A DNA stretch of 64,000 nucleotides from Dryomyza anilis. Its lineage: Eukaryota > Arthropoda > Insecta > Diptera > Dryomyzidae. The stretch's first letter is position 1; the number at the start of each line of letters is the position of its first letter. The stretch spans positions 1,984,001 to 2,048,000 of the forward strand of contig OX638134.1 in the NCBI GenBank assembly GCA_951804985.1, written 5' to 3'. Under the pieces are notes generated by a model that was not told where the DNA came from, did no database searches, and worked only from the letters and a program-made list of their open reading frames with translations. Positions 20,871 to 32,684 of the stretch are shown here, piece by piece. The position numbers were made by a program, and so were the translations under genes.

Positions 20871-22058
20871 AGGGTTTTTCAATCCGAGCGCTACAAAAGT
20901 TTTTAAATAAAACAAAAACGATTTTGGATATCAATGAAATTCTTTATTCCTGTAAAAGTACGTTCGATGTCATTATGTATGGAACTCGATTTCTTTTGCA
21001 TGGCCACCACGGGCCCGCTTGCAGAAGTCCAGACGCTGAACCCAATTTTCGACGGTTTTCAAGCATAAATCGGACGATACTGCTGCAATTTCACGTTCGA
21101 TATTTGTACGAAGTTTATCAATCGTCGCTGGCATGTTGGCATAGACCATAGACTTGACGTAGCCCCACAGGAAATAGTCTAACGGCGTCAAATCGCACGA
21201 CCGAGGCGGCCAATCGACTGGACCATTTCGTTAGATAACACGTTCTCCAAACTTGGTTTCCAATAAATTGATTGTGGCATTCGCTGTGTGGCTTGTGGCG
21301 CCGTCCTGTTGGAACCACATGTCCTCCAAGTTCATATCATCCAATTGGGGCCAAAAATATTCGGTTATCATTGAACGGTAGCGATTCCCCAATGATGACT
21401 CATGGAGAACGTGTGGATTGCTGTCTGACCAATAACGCATATTTTGTTTATTGACGAAGCCATTCAGCCAGAAATGAGCCTCATCGCTGAAGATGATTTT
21501 TCGAAGAAAATCCGAATCATTTTCAAGTTGTTGCTCAGCCCAATTCACGAACATACGACGCTTCTGGCGGTCAAGTGGCTTCAGTTCTTGCGTCAATTTG
21601 ATTTTGTAAGGATGTAGGCCAAGATCTTTTCGCAAAATTCGCCACAAGGACGTCACAGAGATGCCCAACGCTTGAGAACGACGTGTGAGAGACACATTTG
21701 GGCTTTCTTCAACTGAAGCCTCAGCGGCAGAAATATTCTCGACACTACGGACACTTCTTTGTCTCACTGGCACGGGAACATTTTGTACTGTGCCTGTACA
21801 TTCAAATTTTTCCACTAGACGCTCAATTGTTGATCTGCTAGGACGATTATGACGACCATAAATTGGACGTAGCGCTCTTAACGTTGAGGCCACTGACTCC
21901 GAATTTCGGTAGTAAATTTTAATTATTTCGACTCGTTGTTGGCTCGTATATCTTTCTATCATGAAATGGCAAACCTTACTGAAGAGAAATGTCAAAAGAG
22001 CGGCAAGAAATATGGCGTCGTTTGCTGTCCCTGTCGCTCTACTTTTGTAGCGTCCCTG
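20871..22058 (-). mobile_element. mariner-type DNA transposon with DD41D transposase (rosa-like)
   Basis: About 1.19 kb. The inverted ends are ACAGGGACGCTACAAAAGTA (right, 5' of the gene) and AGGGTTTTTCAATCCGAGCG with CTACAAAAGT (left), next to a TA at 22059-22060. It carries one transposase gene on the minus strand with a single in-frame stop. It sits inside a copy of the dispersed repeat also seen at 19080-19700. A snap-back derivative lies at 58363-58621. Confidence 0.88.
20973..21962 (-). pseudogene. mariner/Tc1-superfamily transposase, DD41D type, one in-frame stop
   Basis: Likely start ATG at 21960-21962, reading to a stop at 20973. The open frame extends upstream to 22112, but that part is element end and flank. 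The N-terminal half is a helix-turn-helix DNA-binding region (SQQRVEIIK and SRSTIERLV segments). The catalytic Asp residues are in IIFSDEAHF (codon 21483-21485), WFQQDGATSH (21303-21305) and DLTPLDYF (21177-21179). There are 41 residues between the second and third Asp, the DD41D spacing known for rosa-type elements. A TAA at 21231-21233 lies in the same frame between the second and third Asp, so the catalytic core is cut and the copy is probably inactive. About 330 codons in all, a normal family length. Confidence 0.88.
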
Positions 22059-22130
22059 TATATCAATGAGATTTAATCGAAATTTGTTAATTTCAATTCG
22101 ATATCGTCTCAAAAATGTGAGTTAATAAGT

Positions 22131-24218
22131 TTTATCCTAAAAACAATTCGAAAAAATAAAAATAACTCTATTATATCAAATGTTATTTCTAAATAAATAC
22201 TTAGTTTGAATTTTCTCAACTATTTTCCAGATGAATTTATTTCGTTGAAATCAAAACGAATGGTTTGGTTCTTTTGTATTGAAAAATTGCATTCTGTTTA
22301 ATTTTAACTTCCATCGAAATCTTGGTTTCGAAAAGATATCCAAATCAGAAATGATTTTTGCCTTGTTATGTCTAGTTGATGAATATTTCAAAGACCTTAT
22401 CTGTTAAAAGCGCTCTTCTTTCTCTCTCTCTCTCTCTCTTTCAAACTTAAAGCGCTTTGTTTCCTTTGACACACATAACATTATTGACATAATTCACAGC
22501 TCTTTATTCTATCTTTATGCCATCATTAATTTCTTTAGAATTCCAAAAGGCTTTTGTTGTTTTCCTATTTCATGTTAAGCATCCTTTTGCATTTCTCAAG
22601 AATTCCAGTGTCACCTGTAGGGTGCTGAAGTACTCTTCGGTTGCCATTAATCCCACAAATAGCATCGTTTGTTGGTTGTGTCTATGGCATGAATGAAACG
22701 TACGGCTTGATGAACTTTGAGAGGCGTTCTTTTGAACGGCTGACATTTACTTGAAAAAAAAGAAACGCCAACAAAAGAGCAAGCAATAAGCATACCACAA
22801 AAAAAATTGAAATTCGTATTGAATGTTTATTGAATTTTATATATATTTTCGACATAAACCACAGTTAAAATCACAGTCATGACCTAATTTCGATTTCAAT
22901 TGAAATGTATTTCGAACGTAAACCAAAACTACAGCATCATAAGTATTTTTTTTTGTATATTTATTGAGGTTATGCTAATACGGCATGCAATAACTTTTAA
23001 ATTTTGTTCGAATTTTTCGTATATTAATATTCTATGTATTTTTGCCTTCATTTCAATTCACATGCAATACAAACGGAAATTCAAAGACTTCATTTGTGGC
23101 AGTAAAAATAAACATTTCGTTCATTGAAAACATCGTGCTGTCCTACTTCATCTCCTGTTGCTCTTCTCCACTCGTACATATGTCTCAAATACATGTCCTG
23201 CTCGCCGTATCCTGTTGGCAATAAAATTGAAATAAATGTCATTACATAGTACGTAATACGTAGTTGTGGCCGAGGCGAAAAACTTAGTGCAGAGTTTTGG
23301 CAGAGTTGACATTGGGCAGCACGTTCTTGGAATTTCACTTTATTATCATCGGCTGCAGCAGCAGGTCCTGCCAGTGTCGAGATCTATTTGGATAACAGAG
23401 AATTGTCGGACAAGAGCTTAGCATTTAAATTAGCCATGAATATGTAAAAATGAATTCGTAAAAGCAACTTGAAATTGAAATATTATTTTTATTCAATATC
23501 ATTTGTGCTAAAAGTGCGAAAATTCATTTTGAAGGGATTTCGATGGGATGTTGATGTCTGTAAAACGCTGTTAAGGCGCGATAAGTGGAGCAGACATGAA
23601 CTGTTTGAGGCGCGTAGAGGGCTCTTATATTTCTTTACAGTTGGAGTTTTTTATGAAATATTTATTTTTTGTGCAGAAATTATGAATTGCTTGAAAGCAA
23701 AAAAACCTGTTAAACATAAAGGAAATTTAAAATACGCTTTTAAATTCAATTTTAAATAATTGAATGAAATCAATGAATAGGCAATATTAAAGTAAAATTT
23801 AAATGAAAATTTTAAGTTTTTTTTTTTTTGTAAAAAATCTTCAAGAGAGTCACATAAAAAGTAAAATATTGGAAAATTTATAAAAATAGTTAAGTATAAA
23901 AATGAAATGTTGAAAAAATATTGAAAAAATAAAAAAAAAAGTTTTAAAAAATTAAAAAATTAAAAAAAAAAAAAATAATAAAAAATAATCAACAATACAA
24001 GATAATTTTAAAATATTAAAAAATAAATTTTAAAATTATTGATAAAATGTAGATAATTGGAAGGAAAAAATATATTTTAATGAAACTATTAGTATAATGA
24101 AGTTAACGATAGTTTAAAGATAGCAAATAAAAATAAAAACTTTAAAATTTGCATTTTAATATATTAAGGAATTTAAACGAAATTTAAAGAAAAATTTAAT
24201 GAACGATTGATACTCAAG
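22131..24218. other. unassigned sequence
   Basis: Mixed composition at 22380-22790 and 23040-23400, otherwise AT-rich. A (TC)n tract lies at 22422-22440. Frames of 60-96 codons here have no recognisable domain. Confidence 0.45.
22421..22441. repeat. (TC)n microsatellite
   Basis: About nine CT units inside a pyrimidine tract. Confidence 0.9.
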
Positions 24219-24616
24219 CCAGTCTGCCATGTCTCGGTGACCTTCGATACCTCGAAGCTTTCTCGAATAACTTCGATAAAAAAGTTCGATCTCGTTGCTT
24301 TCTCGATTCTAATTTTGAAACATTTTCGTACATTCAAATTCTTTGACAAGATACGATATTTAAATATTTATCACATCGATATCGCAATATTTTTCGCAGG
24401 AATCTTGAACTTTGTTCATTTTTTTTCTCCGATATCGTTCCAATTTCGAAAAATTTCTCGTATCGAGAAAACTCCGACAGAACGTTCCGATATCTACCTA
24501 CCATCTAGGTCCAATTTGACGCTCGATATCGTTACGAGAACGGGGCCGATATCGTGTGATTTCTCCATCTACTCGCAATGATCTCGTAACGATATCGATA
24601 CGAATGGCACACTGGG
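24219..24616. mobile_element. MITE with CCAGT..GCCAT ends, copy A
   Basis: Ends CCAGTCTGCCAT and, inverted, CCAGTGTGCCAT. The interior is rich in CGATATCG and CTCGAA words. It matches 29635-29995 closely over most of its length (copy A carries an extra 30-40 bp near its left end). No protein is coded. Confidence 0.75.
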
Positions 24617-24734
24617 AATGCTTGATACGGTTTCGATTTTTATTTCGGTTTCCGTTTTCTCCCTAGTTTCGGTTATATATCGAAACGGTTTCGGTATACC
24701 AGTTCCATATTATGATATAATATTTTTTATATAT

Positions 24735-25895
24735 ATTTTTTTAATTATAATGGAAATTAAAAAAAAAAATGAAACACAGTTTTTATTTAAAAAATTGGAA
24801 AAAAAAACTATAAAAAAAATGGAAAAATGAAATTAAAAAAAAAATTAATAAATTAAATTAAATAAAAAATGGAAAAATAAAATTAAAAAAAAAATTGAAA
24901 AATGAAATTAAGTAAAAAAAATGGAAAAAATTAAATAAAAAAATGGATAAAATAAAAAAATATAAATAAAAAAAAATTAAATAAAAAAAATCAAAAAAAA
25001 ATTAAATTAAAAATAAATAAAAAAAAAAATTAAATAAAAAAAGGAAAAATTAAATAAAAAAATTGAAAAAAATAAATAAAAAAATGGAGAAAATTAAAAA
25101 TAAATAAAAGAAATTAATTAAAAAAAAAATTTAAATAAAAAAAATATTTACATAAAAAAAAATAAAAAAATATTTATATAAAAAAAAAAATACATTTAAA
25201 TAAACATTTTAAAATTATTTTTTGTTGTTATAAAACAAAAATATTAATAATTAAATTTAGTGCAGTATTCTGACGGAGTTTACGCAGAGCACAGCATGTA
25301 GTTTGTTTTTAATAAAAAAAAACAACCAGTCTGGAAATAAAAAAATCAAACATTTATAAAAAAATTAGAAAAAAAAACTATTTATAAAAAGATGGAAAAA
25401 ATTAAATAAAAAAAATGGGAAAATGAAATAAAAAATCAGAAAAATTAAATAAAAAATGGGAAAAATGAAATTAAAAAAAAAATGGAAAAAATTAAATAAA
25501 AAAAAATGAAAAAAATTAAATAAAAAAAAATGGAAAAAATTAAATAAAAAAATGGATAAAATTAAATAATAAAGGTGGAAAAAAATAAATAAAAAATTGA
25601 GAAAATTATTTAAAAAAAAATGGAAAAAAAAATTAAAATTAAATAAAAAAGAATTAAATAAATTAAAAAAATTAAATAAAAAAAAATTATTTAAATAAAA
25701 AAAATAAAAAAATATTTATATAAAAAATAAAAAATATTTAAATAAACATATTAAAATGAATTTTTTGTTTTTGTTATTAAAAAAAAAATATATATTAAAA
25801 ATTAAATTAAATTAAGCGCAGTTTTGAACAGATTTTACGCAGGGCTCAGAATGTTCTTTATTTTTAGTCAAAAACACCAGCCTTCCTACAGCAGC
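24735..25895. repeat. A-rich segment, tandemly duplicated (about 560 bp unit)
   Basis: Dominated by GAAAAAATTAAATAAAAAAATG-type words. Each unit ends with a unique landmark: GCAGTATTCTGACGGAGTTT followed by ACGCAGAGC (from 25262), and GCAGTTTTGAACAGATTTTA followed by CGCAGGGC (from 25819). The offset is about 558 bp. Confidence 0.7.
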
Positions 25896-27710
25896 TTTTA
25901 CGCAGACAATGGACATGTTTACGTTCACGGTAAATTTATGGAATTATATTTGGAATAGGCTGCTTGGAACAGATTTTTGGTAGAATATCGGTAGGCAGAT
26001 GTCGGCACAGAATTGATAATTTTCAGAATAGCTGCCACATGGCAGATTTTAAAATTAGCACCTTCGACGTCTGGAAAAAAATGTATATGATATATATTTG
26101 AATTGTCAGCTTCACGGCAGCTTTTTGGAATACAATACGCACTTGTTTCACAAGTTGTTGCCAGACATTTTTTAAATGAAACTTCGGTTTGTTATGAACA
26201 AAAAATATATGCATAATTAGATTACTAACGGAAGTTTTTTGGCAGCCAGGTAGTCAAAATATGCCTTGATCTGCCTTTACGTTCCATATATCTGCACGCA
26301 AAGAAAAAAATTGTAAATATAAACATTTATTAATTGATAAAATAACCCACCTTTGTGAGTTTTAACTATTTTTACACTTTTTAAGCCGCCACATTTCGGG
26401 AACCATAGAGTATAGGTTTAAAATTTTGTGTATTTCTTAGTTTAATATAAGAGAACACTCATACAAAATTTTATCAATTTCAAAGAGGATATTGTTTAAA
26501 TTATTTATTTTTCCGTTGATTGTTTTAACAAAAAAATTTAAAATTGTTTTAACAGAAAATTGAACAGAAAAAGTTTAGAGGTTTTAATGAGCTTTTTAAA
26601 ATATATTAAAAACGTGTTGAAGATAAAGTTTATCAACTGTCTTGTCTAAAAACTTAATTCAAATTTAACTTATAATGTTTATAGAACTTTAAATGGCAAT
26701 TTGAACGGAAATTAAGTATATAAAATAAGCAGAGCAGAAATTTGTTACTTGGTCATATAAGTTTCAGCTACATTTTGTATTTGTATTTGTATTATAACAA
26801 ATATTTACAGTTGTTTCAATGAGAGAAATATATCCAAACAAAACAAAAATAATTATAAAAGTTTTCAAAATAGTTTCCTTAAATTTTTTTTTTTTTTACT
26901 TTGTTCAGAGACCAACAATATAACTCGAATGTTGCATGTGCCCGTCTGTGCTATAAATTGCAACAAATGCAATCTTCATGATCCCCGAGTCCCACAGTGA
27001 ATATATAAAACTTTGTGCAGTTGCAGCGGCAGCTGCTGATGTTGCTGCTGTTGTCACTGCATGGCAAACATATTAATGTTGTTGACCAACAGCAACGTGT
27101 CGTCTATTTGCATGCAGAGCAGCATCTTTTGCCCAAAGGAGACGCAGCAGGACTCGTACTGACTGCTATGGCTGCGCAGAGGACAATGCACTTTGTTGCT
27201 GTCGCTTCAACTTTTTCTCACGTTCGCACTGCTGACTGCAGTGTGCGTTTTTTTGGTTTTTAAAACTGCGCACACAGCAGAAACATACAACAACAGCAGC
27301 AACAACATCCAACAGTTACCGAATAGTTGCGAAATTTTTTTCAATTTTATATTGACAGCAAAAAGCTATAAAATGTTGTTATTTTGGGTTTTATGGCTGC
27401 AAATAAAATTATGCAAATAAATATTTAATTGAAAACCACAAGATTTGCTGCTGCTTGTGCAACATGTTGCTCGTAGTTTGCGGTGTCTTTCATTTGTGCA
27501 ACCTAATGCAATTTATTGCTCTGTATTCATATTTCCATCAGGGATTGAAATTCTAATCGGAACCGGTAATCGTTTAAAACCGCTTCATTCTTAAAATCGA
27601 TGTGATGCAGAGTTTAAAATAGGTTTTTAAAAGTATGGAAAACAAGAAACAATAAATTTTATTTTAGTTAATAATAATGTTGCACATAATATTTTATGTA
27701 CACATAAAAA
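25896..27710. other. unassigned sequence
   Basis: AT-rich with a mixed block at 26930-27320 (CAGCAG/CAACAGC-rich). An 82-codon frame at 27015-27263 has a Leu-rich start but no recognisable domain and no supporting signals. A TATATAAA-like word near 26999 precedes it. Confidence 0.4.
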
Positions 27711-27815
27711 AATAATCGACGTAAATATAGCAACCGATATTAATTGCATTCATTAATCAATCCAGCAATGAAATTCACGAATTTAATGAAAACATTTGCT
27801 ATTCTTCGTTAAATC
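27711..27815. mobile_element. MITE half (GTAAATATAGCAACCGATAT family), copy i
   Basis: AATAATCGAC followed by GTAAATATAGCAACCGATAT and a CATTCATTAATCAATCC stretch. The inverted partner end is missing. Confidence 0.6.
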
Positions 27816-29400
27816 ATTTATTAGCTTTAAACTGACACTTCGGCAGGGTTTATATTATAGCAATTCTCGATCAATAGATATATCAGTATCAGTGATATTT
27901 TTATCCATTTTTTGTAACATTGGACCACTGTACCTCAGGATATTGTAACTCGAAAAAATTAATTGACGAAAACATTTGAATTGACTCTTGCATGTCAAAA
28001 TTCAAGAAGTTTAAATCTCAAAGTTGACTAGATTTGGTCGATATAGTGTGAGAATGACTCGGTTAAAACATTTTATTATTTAAAGCAGGCAGTTTTTATA
28101 GTTCATAACTTTCTTGTTTCCTGTTGAATTTTGATTAATCCAAAAGTTCTTAAGAGGTAATTGAATTAACTTTTATTAACTGCAAAAATATGTAAATTAT
28201 CTTACAAGATTTTTTTTTACGATTTTTCAAAAAGGAAGAATGTATACAAATTTGAATTTTGTTGTCGTATAACGAGCTATAACTCAGGTTTTTATGAACC
28301 GATTTCAATAATTTAAAAAGTTGTGCCAAGCTATATGTGGTGGTTCTGCAAAAAGTTATAAAGTTTTGAAATACCTTACGTATATGCTGAGTTTTAATTG
28401 TATTAGTAACTCAAGGTACGAAAATGAGAAAAATGGAAATTAACAAAAAAAACTCGACGCGATATAGAAATTCGGTAAATGAGGATATTCATTGTTTTTC
28501 GATGCCTATTTAAAAATATAGGTGAGAAATTTTGTATACGAAATTTTTTTGAATTTATAGCACAGTGTTATTAATTGCTAATATTTTGTGTGTTCGAGTG
28601 ATATAAACTGTGCTATGTAATGCCAATATAATTTTCTCAGAATGTTACCCACACAAAACAGCGGTACTTGTGGCATTTACGCCACACACATTTTAGTACC
28701 TCATACCTCGGCGCAAAGCACCGCCAATGCGTGCGCCCAAACCGCATCGGAATGATAACAATTCCACTTGCTGACTCTGCCAAATCATTTTCCACTCAAC
28801 AGCACAGCAATTGCGGTTGAAAACATTAATTAATTAATACATTTGAGGGCTCAATGGAAGGCACTTTGCTGCCTTGCGGTGGATTTCTGAGCGTCAAATT
28901 CTAATTAAGTCTATGTTATGTCAAGATGCATTTAGAACATTTAGGATGATGCATAATATATACAAAATAGGAATATTTTAAATTTTATTACGTAATATTT
29001 GGGTTTACGAAATATTACGAAATTTCAGTATAATTTAAAACTTGTAATCGTTAGATGATTTGCTTTCATTTGAGTACCTGTAGGTGCACTGAATTCAGAT
29101 TTGTATATTGGATTCGTTCGAGATAAAAAACATGTTTTATATGATTTAGTTGTTTGTTAAAAAAAAAAGTTCGCAAATGTTTAGTGTTATATGAGTTATA
29201 TGTACAAAAAATGGCGAATAACAAGGCACAGCACGACCATTTTCATTACCAGACAGCGTAGTTAGATATGTAATTAAAGTTTAAAGTTTCATTGATCTAA
29301 CTCTTCATTCTTGACTTTAAACGTGATTTCAAATGATAGACGGACATCGCAAAATTGACTCAAAACATGACGCTAATCATGCAATGCGTCTTTTTACTTT
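27816..29400. other. unassigned AT-rich sequence
   Basis: A mixed block at 28650-28900 (CGGCGCAAAGCACCGCC); the rest is AT-rich. No supported gene. Confidence 0.45.
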
Positions 29401-30890
29401 CACAGAAAAAAAAATGTTCATAATATTGATGAATTCCGTTCTTCAAACCATGATTCACTGTATTGCAGACCGATTCACAATATTAATGAATTACGACATC
29501 AATGTTATGAATCTGATCATAAATATTATGAACGCTTGGTAACTGTGGAAAAAGTGTTCTTCAATATGATGAACTGTATGTGAAGAATACGTTTCATCAT
29601 ATTAATGAACCAAAATATAAAATACAACATATATCCCAGTCTGCCATGTCTCGGAGACCTTCGATACTCGATCTCGTTGCTTTCTCGATTCTAATTTTGA
29701 AACATTTTCGTACATTCAAATTCATTGACAAGATACGATATTTAAATATTTATCACATCGATATCGCAATATTTTTCGTAGGAATCTCGAACTTTGTGCA
29801 TTTTTTTCTTCGATATCGTTCCAATTTCGAAAAATTTCTCGTATTCAGAAAACTCAGACAGAACGTTCCGATATCTACCTACCATCTAAGTCCAATTTGA
29901 CGGTCGATATCGTTACGAGAACGGGGCCGATATCGTGTGATTTCTCCATCTACTCGCAATGATCTCGTAACGATATCGATACGAATGGCATGGGGTGTTC
30001 TTTATATTGAAGAATGCTCTTCATCAAAATATCAAATACAACTTTTTATTAATAAAGTTATATTTATTTATAAAAAATAATTAATTAAATATTTTTTTTT
30101 TTGAAAAAAAATATTTTTGAAACAATTTTTTTCAGAATTTTTTTTTTAATTTTTTTTTCAACAACATTTTTTTCTGATAATTTTTTTCTGTAAATTTTTT
30201 TTTCAAAAAAAATTTTGTCTTGGTTTTTTTCAAAAATGTTTTATTTTCGGACAAAAATATATTTTAAAAAAGTATATTTTTTTGCACATTTTTTTTTCAA
30301 AAAAAAATTTCTTTTTTCGAACAAGTTTTTTTTTTAATTTTGTTTTCAAAAATTTTTTGCGGAGAAAATTTTTTTTTCTGTCAATTTAATTTGTCTTGGA
30401 TTTTTTTTTTTCAAAAAAGTATTTTTTTTCGGACAAAAGTTTTTTTTCGGACAAACATTTTTTTTGGTACAAAATTTTTTTTTCTCGCATAATTTTTAGT
30501 TTGAAATTTTTAAATTGAATTTTTACAACAATTTTTTTCGAATTATTTTCTAAAAAATTCAAAAAACTCGTCAATAAAATTTCCATCACTTAATTTATTT
30601 TGAAAAATAAAATATTAGTTCAACAATATTCATCATATTGAATATTATATTCATAAATATTATGAACAAATTCATCAATTTGACGATTCAAATTCACTGT
30701 ATTGAATTTTTCGTTCTTCACTATGATGTTCAATAGTATGAATAGGTTCATATATATGTAATGAATATGCCATTTAATGAACGTCATTTAATGAACGGTG
30801 GTATCAATATGATGAATCTGGTAGTTGGTAAAAAATTCATAATATTTATGTATAAATTCATCATATTGATGAATATTTTTTTGGTATTTA
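29401..30890. mobile_element. MITE-like element built of CATAATATTGATGAAT words, with a nested MITE
   Basis: Starts CACAGAAAAAAAAATG and is made of repeated inverted and direct TCATAATATTGATGAA-type words with a long T-rich core (30085-30600). The same text, inverted, forms 56934-57720, where the nested 29635-29995 block is absent. Confidence 0.6.
29635..29995. mobile_element. MITE with CCAGT..GCCAT ends, copy B (nested)
   Basis: Begins CCCAGTCTGCCAT. Its right end is ATGGCATGGGG (2-3 bases lost relative to copy A). It interrupts the larger MITE: flanks ACAACATATA and GTTCTTTATATTGAAGAA match uninterrupted text near 57470-57500. Confidence 0.75.
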
Positions 30891-32237
30891 CTGTAATAGA
30901 ATAAATGAAAGCAGAAATTAATTTAAATTTTTCAAATTACAAAACTCCCAAAAGAATTGAAACACCCCACTGCAAATAATGACATCAATTTGTTGTATCC
31001 ATTAATCGATATTGCGATTAATTTTAATTTTAGCATAAAATAAAACTAATTTTACGATACTATGCGTGCGCCTAAATTAGAGCGTATCTGGCACTGTGAA
31101 GGATAAAAATGTCCTCACATAATTATTAACCCAGCGCAGTGCTATGTCGATGTCTCTGTCGAATCCTGATTAAGCTGCCAAATTGCTCGGAGGCATCTTT
31201 GGCATGGCTCAGCATAGGCATCATTATCATCATCAGCTGGAAAATATGCAGAACGCTTAATAGGGTTCAGCGTCCCCTGAGGTGGTGCCTAATGCTATTT
31301 GCTGGTTGGGTACAGCCTTTTGTCATCTGCTAAATCTTATTGTGCTTTATCTACAGATTGTTCGTCTTCATCTTCTCATTCTACTTTGTTTTTTTTGCTT
31401 CTTCAGCTCTTCATCTTTTCATTCTTGTTTTTTTTTAACTCCTCGGTAGCAAAGGCAACGTACGAACGAACGCATGTCAAAGTTCAACCAACGTAGTCGG
31501 CCACATTGTTTCAGCGTGTTGTTGCCGTTTTGGCTGATAGATATGGCAGCTCCTGGCAGCCATTTTGTGCGTGGCATGGTTAGCATCGACGGCATCACTT
31601 GACAGTTAATAAACGTTACGTTAATCTCGAGCTTTCGCCGGATAAGCCATTCAAGTGTATTATAAGCATTTGTGATTTATTTTCGAGCGAAACGTGCGGC
31701 CAAAACAGTGCGGCAGACAGCAAGACAGACAAAGAGCGAGCGAGGCTAACGGCCTGTCAGGATAATGCTTTCACGCAAATATCCTTTGTGTGTGTCCTGT
31801 CGGTTTGAGCAACATTTTAGTGCACAATTTTTCGTCGTTATGTTTTATGCAATTTTGCAAATTTAATCAGTTGTAACTCGCGCAAGTTTTCCGGTTATAT
31901 GTTTCCAGTTTGACGTTTACCATTTTCGCTGCCACGTGCAACCGACCGGCCTCCTTGTGCCGCCATCTGCTTCCCAACGGAAATTGCTTTCGGGCAAAAA
32001 CGTGCGCATCTTTGGCACATCATATATTTTGCATATTGACTGCAGAATGTCATTTGCAATATGCATTGAACTTGAAGAGAAAGTAGATGGAATTCGTTTT
32101 TATAAAATTGTATTTGACGAGTTTTTACTATGGCAATTCTAAGGAAAATTTCAGACTGCAAGAGAAAAATATTATTTTATTTAATTTGCATATGATATAC
32201 TGTGAATTCAGAGAAAAGCTACTTAGTAGTTTGAGAT
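30891..32237. other. mixed-composition unique sequence
   Basis: The 31070-32080 part has the highest GC content for several kb around, with no repeat partner noticed. Frames of 60-97 codons overlap on both strands without a recognisable domain. It could be a conserved non-coding or regulatory block; this is inference from composition only. Confidence 0.35.
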
Positions 32238-32247
32238 TAAGAGATAA

Positions 32248-32552
32248 TAATAATAGTTTGGCGCTACAGTCCTGTACAGAACTTCGGCCGAGCTCTCTCA
32301 CCATTTTGAGCTGTGCGTGTTATATTTGTACTCAAAGTGGTGGGACCTACAGTTTATTGTCGAATCCGATCGGCGGGTGAGAGTTTTTCATAGGCAATGT
32401 TTTACTCTCGTAGGTTTGCCATTTACTGCCGAGAGGTAGCGCGGTATTGAAAAAATATTTTCTATGGCAAGATGTTGTTAGCCCCAGTCCAGGCTTGAAC
32501 CGGGGACCTTTCGGCTCGCAGTCCAACGCACTAACTACTGTGCTACCGCGGC
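32248..32552 (-). mobile_element. tRNA-derived SINE, copy 2
   Basis: Same family as 8751-9056, reversed: starts ATAATAGTTTGGCGCTACAG (tail) and ends at the tRNA-like head GCTACCGCGG. A 10-bp duplication TAAGAGATAA (32238-32247 and 32553-32562) flanks it. Confidence 0.9.
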
Positions 32553-32684
32553 TAAGAGATAAAAGAGAGTAAATTCATAAAATACATTAACATTTTATGG
32601 TAAAAGTGTTTTTGTTTTATTTAAAGGAATGTTTTGTGTAAAATTGAAATTTTAGTAAAAATTTTAGTTTATTGTAAAAAATAG

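Noticed and set aside
22062..22112. Upstream extension of the transposase frame
   Set aside because: It runs through the element's inverted end into flanking repeat; the ATG at 21960-21962 fits the family start better.
24207..24581. 124-codon frame, with a similar frame at 29580-29900
   Set aside because: The similarity between the two exists because both lie in copies of the same MITE. The frame is not kept open throughout both copies, so it is not a conserved protein.
26985..27263. TATATAAA-like word followed by an 82-codon frame as a small gene
   Set aside because: Spacing to any start site is not convincing and the peptide is low-complexity with CAG-type repeats.
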